DNA of 64,000 nt from NCBI RefSeq assembly GCF_000378485.1, contig NZ_KB899969.1, forward strand, positions 62,001 to 126,000. Reading direction: 5' to 3'. Within the stretch, counting starts at the first letter, position 1; every line of letters begins with the position of its first letter. Below are positions 60,921-64,000 of this stretch, one piece after another. A program made the translations under genes and the position numbers. Under the pieces are notes generated by a model. The model ran no database searches and had not been told where the DNA came from. It was given only the letters and a program-made list of their open reading frames with translations. This stretch comes from Flavobacterium rivuli WB 3.3-2 = DSM 21788. Its GTDB lineage: Bacteria; Bacteroidota; Bacteroidia; Flavobacteriales; Flavobacteriaceae.

Positions 60921-61014
60921 TAATTTTGGATCTTAAAATTTGTAGAAAACGTGTAAATTTATATCGTTTTCGCAATCAAATAATTAACTAATTTCTTTTG
61001 AGTAAACGTTTACT
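60921..61014 (+). promoter_or_regulatory. Regulatory region between the GH30 operon and its regulator
   Basis: The 271-base divergent gap contains a -7-like TAATTTTG (60921-60928) toward the regulator and an inverted repeat GAAAACG/CGTTTTC (60945-60951, 60965-60971). A perfect 14-base palindrome AGTAAACGTTTACT (61001-61014) overlaps the first codons of the regulator. Either repeat could bind a regulator dimer, which would allow autoregulation. Confidence 0.4.
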
Positions 61015-63877
61015 ATATCTTTTTTTATTGCTGCTGTTGCAATGCGTTGGCTTTTCACAGAGCAACACTATAAAAATGCGCCAGTATGCCAAAACCGACT
61101 TTAATGCCGACCCACAGTTTTGGGCTGCCTGCGAAGGCAATGATGGGACTATGTTTTTTGGCAATAACGATGGTGTTGTAATTTTTGACGGTGAGCATTG
61201 GCAAAAAGTTATCCTGCCTAATAATTCATCTGTACGTAGCCTTAGCAAAGACAGCAATGGAGTGATTTATGCGGGTGGTTATAACGAAGCAGGTACAGTA
61301 CAAAAAGATAAAAACGGTAATTATTATTATACTTCCATTACTCATGATCTGCAACTGGAAGGGCATAATATAGAGAACATCTGGAACATAAGGGTGTTGG
61401 GCAATAAAACGCTCTTCAGGGCGAACCATGAAATTATTATTACAGCCGGTAAAACCGCTACACATTTGCCTGCCACCACACTGTTTGGCTATTCGGGGTT
61501 AGTAGGCAATAGCTATTACGTTCACGAAAGCAATCATGGCATCCTGCGGCTTGATACTACAGGCAGGCAGCTTAACCTGATTTTTAAATCGGCGCAATAT
61601 AATAATGAGGAAGTAGCAGCTATCCTGCCCGGAACAACTCCCAATAGCCTGCTTGTTATTACCGTACAAGGTTCTGTTTATAAGGCAGATGTACAAACAG
61701 GGAGCATGCAATTGCTTAATGATATTTTTGGCAATGATATTCACGACCAGGTTTCGGGAGTTATACAGCAAAAGGGTGGAACCATTTATGTGAGTACCGT
61801 AGGCTCAGGCATAATTACTCTGAATGCCAATGCCCAAATAGTACCCAACCCTGCACTGCTTAAAACATCGCCGGAATCGGTTATTCACGGCTTGTATAAT
61901 GCCGGAGATAATAACATTTGGGTGTTGCAAAATAATGGACTTACCTATGTAGATTTTAAATCGCCCTACACATCGCTATTTAACAAAGCATCGGTCTATG
62001 ATGCGTTGGTACATAATGAACAGCTATATCTTGCCACTACACAAGGCGTATATTTTGCAGCTTACGATGCTGCGACTAATACTACCACTTCTGATTTTAA
62101 AAAAATATCAGGTTTGCAGGGGCAGGCATGGTCTGTACAATTACTTCAGGGCGATGTTATTGTTTCTCACGATAGTGGGCTCTTTAAAATTATTGCTAAC
62201 GTAGCTGTAAAGATTGGTACGGCGAGTAACTTTTGGAAAGTGACGCCTATTAAAAACCGGGAAAGCTTTTACCTGGCATCGCATTACAATGGCATTTATC
62301 TGTTAGAAAAACAAGATGCCAACTGGATATTGCACGATAAGATAATCGGTTTTAATGAGTCGGCGCGTGATATCGTTGCCGCGGATGAACCGGATAGCTA
62401 TTGGATATGCCATGGGTATCAGGGTATTTTTAAAATTCATATTAATGCCACCTACAACCGTGTTAACGCGGTAGACCATTTTACTACTAATAACGGGCTT
62501 AAAAATTCGTTTAATGTTAATGTTACCCGTTGGCAGGGCGAAGTGGTTTTTACTACTAATACCGGCATCTATACGTTTAACCAACAGCTCAATAAATTTG
62601 TACCGCACAAGAGGCTGAATAACATACTGGACCCGACTAAAAATACCCGCAAATTATTACAACAGGGTAACCGCACATGGTTTGTACAGGACGACGAGGC
62701 TGGTTATTTTTACACAAGCAGTAAAAGCCCAGAGTTGTTTAAAGACTTGTTCTTAAACCTTAAGGGGACTTTTAACCGCGGTATGGAGTGCCTTGTGCCG
62801 TTACCCAATGATAAAATGCTTTTTGGTACTACAAATGGACTTTTTGTTTACAATATTAGCCAGGGCACAGCCAGCCCTGATATAAAAACGATTATAACAC
62901 AGGTGTCTTTTTCCCGAAACCAAAAGCAGGAGTTGCTGTCGCTAACGACCGTAGTTGGCCGCCCGCAACCATTACCTAACCAGACCGATATTTTGCGTTT
63001 TGATTTTGCCGCGCCAAAAATGACACACGGCACCCAGATACAGTACAGCTATATATTGGAAAATGTTGATCCCGGATGGAGTGTGTGGCAAAATATTCCT
63101 TATAAAGAGTACACTCATCTGCGACCGGGTACATATACCTTTAAAGTAAAAAGCCGCAATACCGCTGGGCTTACAGGCCAGGCTACGTATTATACGTTCA
63201 CTATTGTGCCCAAATGGTACCAAACTACACTGGCTTATGTATTGTATGGTGTACTAACGGTTTTAGTGGTGTTGGGTATCAGGTTGCTGGTAAAAAGACG
63301 CATACGCCACGAACGCAAGAAAAGTGAACGTGAGGCAGAACGCTCCCGTAAACTACTGGAGCTTGAACTGGAGCAATTAAAACTACAACGCGATAAAGAA
63401 GAGATACGACGCGATAAAATTCACCTTGAAGAAGATGTGATTAATAAGAGTAAAGAACTGGCTAACTTTACTATGCTGCTGGTGCAAAAGAAAGATATGT
63501 TTGCCGAAATTACTGACGACCTAAAGCAATTAAAAGACCACGTTAGGAACGAAGAGTCGCGTAAAAAGTTGCTGGAGATTTTCCAGAAACTCGACCGCCA
63601 TAAAATAGGCGAGGAGTACATGGAAGTGTTTGACGTGAATTTTGAAAAGGTTCATCACAACTTTTTTGAAAAACTAAAGGAACTTAATCCTACGCTTACT
63701 AAGCGTGAACTGCGCCTGTGTGCCTTTGTAAAAATGAACCTGAGCAACAAAGAGATATCGCCATTATTAGGTATTTCCCTTCGTGGGATAGAGAATGCCC
63801 GTTACCGCATCCGTAAAAAACTGAATGTAGCGGGTGAAGATAACTTTGCGGCATTTTTAGAGAATGTGGGGAAGTGA
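60998..63877 (+). CDS. Membrane regulator with propeller sensor, Y_Y_Y and HTH domains
   Basis: The protein has 959 residues. It starts at TTG: the only stop-free option upstream of a good signal peptide (LLYLFLLLLLQCVGFSQ) is that codon. Beta-propeller repeats fill about 25-640 (for example DGTMFFGNNDGVVIFDGEHW). A Y_Y_Y-type Ig fold follows at about 665-735 (YSYILENVDPGWSVW, PGTYTFKVKSRN). One membrane helix lies at about 743-765, then a charged coiled coil, and a C-terminal LuxR-like HTH at about 895-950 (RELRLCAFVKMNLSNKEIS, YRIRKKLNV). It lacks the kinase and receiver domains of hybrid two-component sensors, so signal and DNA binding are in one chain. It is divergent from the GH30-GH3 operon and probably senses glucan fragments in the periplasm. 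Confidence 0.9.
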   Translation: MSKRLLYLFLLLLLQCVGFSQSNTIKMRQYAKTDFNADPQFWAACEGNDGTMFFGNNDGVVIFDGEHWQKVILPNNSSVRSLSKDSNGVIYAGGYNEAGTVQKDKNGNYYYTSITHDLQLEGHNIENIWNIRVLGNKTLFRANHEIIITAGKTATHLPATTLFGYSGLVGNSYYVHESNHGILRLDTTGRQLNLIFKSAQYNNEEVAAILPGTTPNSLLVITVQGSVYKADVQTGSMQLLNDIFGNDIHDQVSGVIQQKGGTIYVSTVGSGIITLNANAQIVPNPALLKTSPESVIHGLYNAGDNNIWVLQNNGLTYVDFKSPYTSLFNKASVYDALVHNEQLYLATTQGVYFAAYDAATNTTTSDFKKISGLQGQAWSVQLLQGDVIVSHDSGLFKIIANVAVKIGTASNFWKVTPIKNRESFYLASHYNGIYLLEKQDANWILHDKIIGFNESARDIVAADEPDSYWICHGYQGIFKIHINATYNRVNAVDHFTTNNGLKNSFNVNVTRWQGEVVFTTNTGIYTFNQQLNKFVPHKRLNNILDPTKNTRKLLQQGNRTWFVQDDEAGYFYTSSKSPELFKDLFLNLKGTFNRGMECLVPLPNDKMLFGTTNGLFVYNISQGTASPDIKTIITQVSFSRNQKQELLSLTTVVGRPQPLPNQTDILRFDFAAPKMTHGTQIQYSYILENVDPGWSVWQNIPYKEYTHLRPGTYTFKVKSRNTAGLTGQATYYTFTIVPKWYQTTLAYVLYGVLTVLVVLGIRLLVKRRIRHERKKSEREAERSRKLLELELEQLKLQRDKEEIRRDKIHLEEDVINKSKELANFTMLLVQKKDMFAEITDDLKQLKDHVRNEESRKKLLEIFQKLDRHKIGEEYMEVFDVNFEKVHHNFFEKLKELNPTLTKRELRLCAFVKMNLSNKEISPLLGISLRGIENARYRIRKKLNVAGEDNFAAFLENVGK

Positions 63878-64000
63878 AAATGGAAGGTGTTGAGTAGAAT
63901 AAAATATTAATTTAGTCTCATTCAGTACAAGTGTAGCTGACTCCCCTCTTGATACTATCGTGTGGACACATTTATCGACCTCACCCCACCCTCTCCAAAG
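63878..64000. other. Window end without a gene
   Basis: The last 123 bases follow the regulator stop. I see no reading frame, hairpin or promoter that I would defend. Confidence 0.5.

Overview
The window looks like a chromosome segment from a flavobacterium (Bacteroidota, Flavobacteriaceae). The evidence is the eight proteins ending in a type IX secretion (T9SS) type C sorting domain, -7 boxes of the Bacteroidota form TAnnTTTG, signal peptides ending in FAQ/IAQ, an AT-rich genome, and orthologues of lepA, proC, dusB and a eukaryote-like single-chain glycyl-tRNA synthetase.

Layout. Positions 1-7500 hold ordinary chromosome genes: the 3' part of a Gcr-family membrane protein, a DinB-fold protein, a WYL regulator, an NAD(P)-binding Rossmann protein, one AT-rich orphan gene and lepA. 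Positions 7576-46165 are a 38.6 kb island between lepA and dusB. It contains seven giant secreted repeat proteins (called GevA to GevG here, 577-1774 residues). They are built from GEVED, fibronectin type III (FN3) and PPC-like modules and all end in nearly the same type C sorting tail. An eighth secreted protein with Ig-like domains carries the same tail. Three membrane-anchored TPR-helix-turn-helix regulators (R1-R3) are interleaved. From 46.7 kb, chromosome genes resume: dusB, a BI-1 family protein, a lipoprotein with proC, an AbiC-like membrane protein, glyS, comF, an Ig-like lipoprotein and a nitrilase-family amidase. The window ends with a beta-glucan unit: a GH30 lipoprotein and a GH3 beta-glucosidase, divergent from a propeller/Y_Y_Y/HTH membrane regulator.

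How it may work together. The Gev proteins should cross the inner membrane by Sec and the outer membrane by T9SS, ending on the cell surface or outside. They follow a grammar: optional PPC-FN3, then 0-4 GEVED-FN3 units, then a constant terminal cassette of PPC, FN3, a terminal-type GEVED, FN3 and the sorting tail. I count 27 GEVED, 37 FN3 and 10 PPC-like modules. The regulators have a periplasmic TPR part, one membrane helix and a cytoplasmic HTH, so they could couple an envelope signal directly to transcription of neighbouring gev genes. Seven Gev genes and the Ig-like gene share closely related CCCCACGC/GCGTGGGG terminator hairpins. Two gev genes share a 63-bp upstream element, and a third has three CGTGACA repeats. 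This points to a duplicated, co-regulated and perhaps recombining surface-protein locus. Its ligand or function cannot be read from the sequence.

The flanking chromosome contains several intergenic inverted repeats and two candidate small RNAs, one with a possible 6S-like rod fold. I see no tRNA, rRNA, CRISPR array, transposase or phage structural gene.
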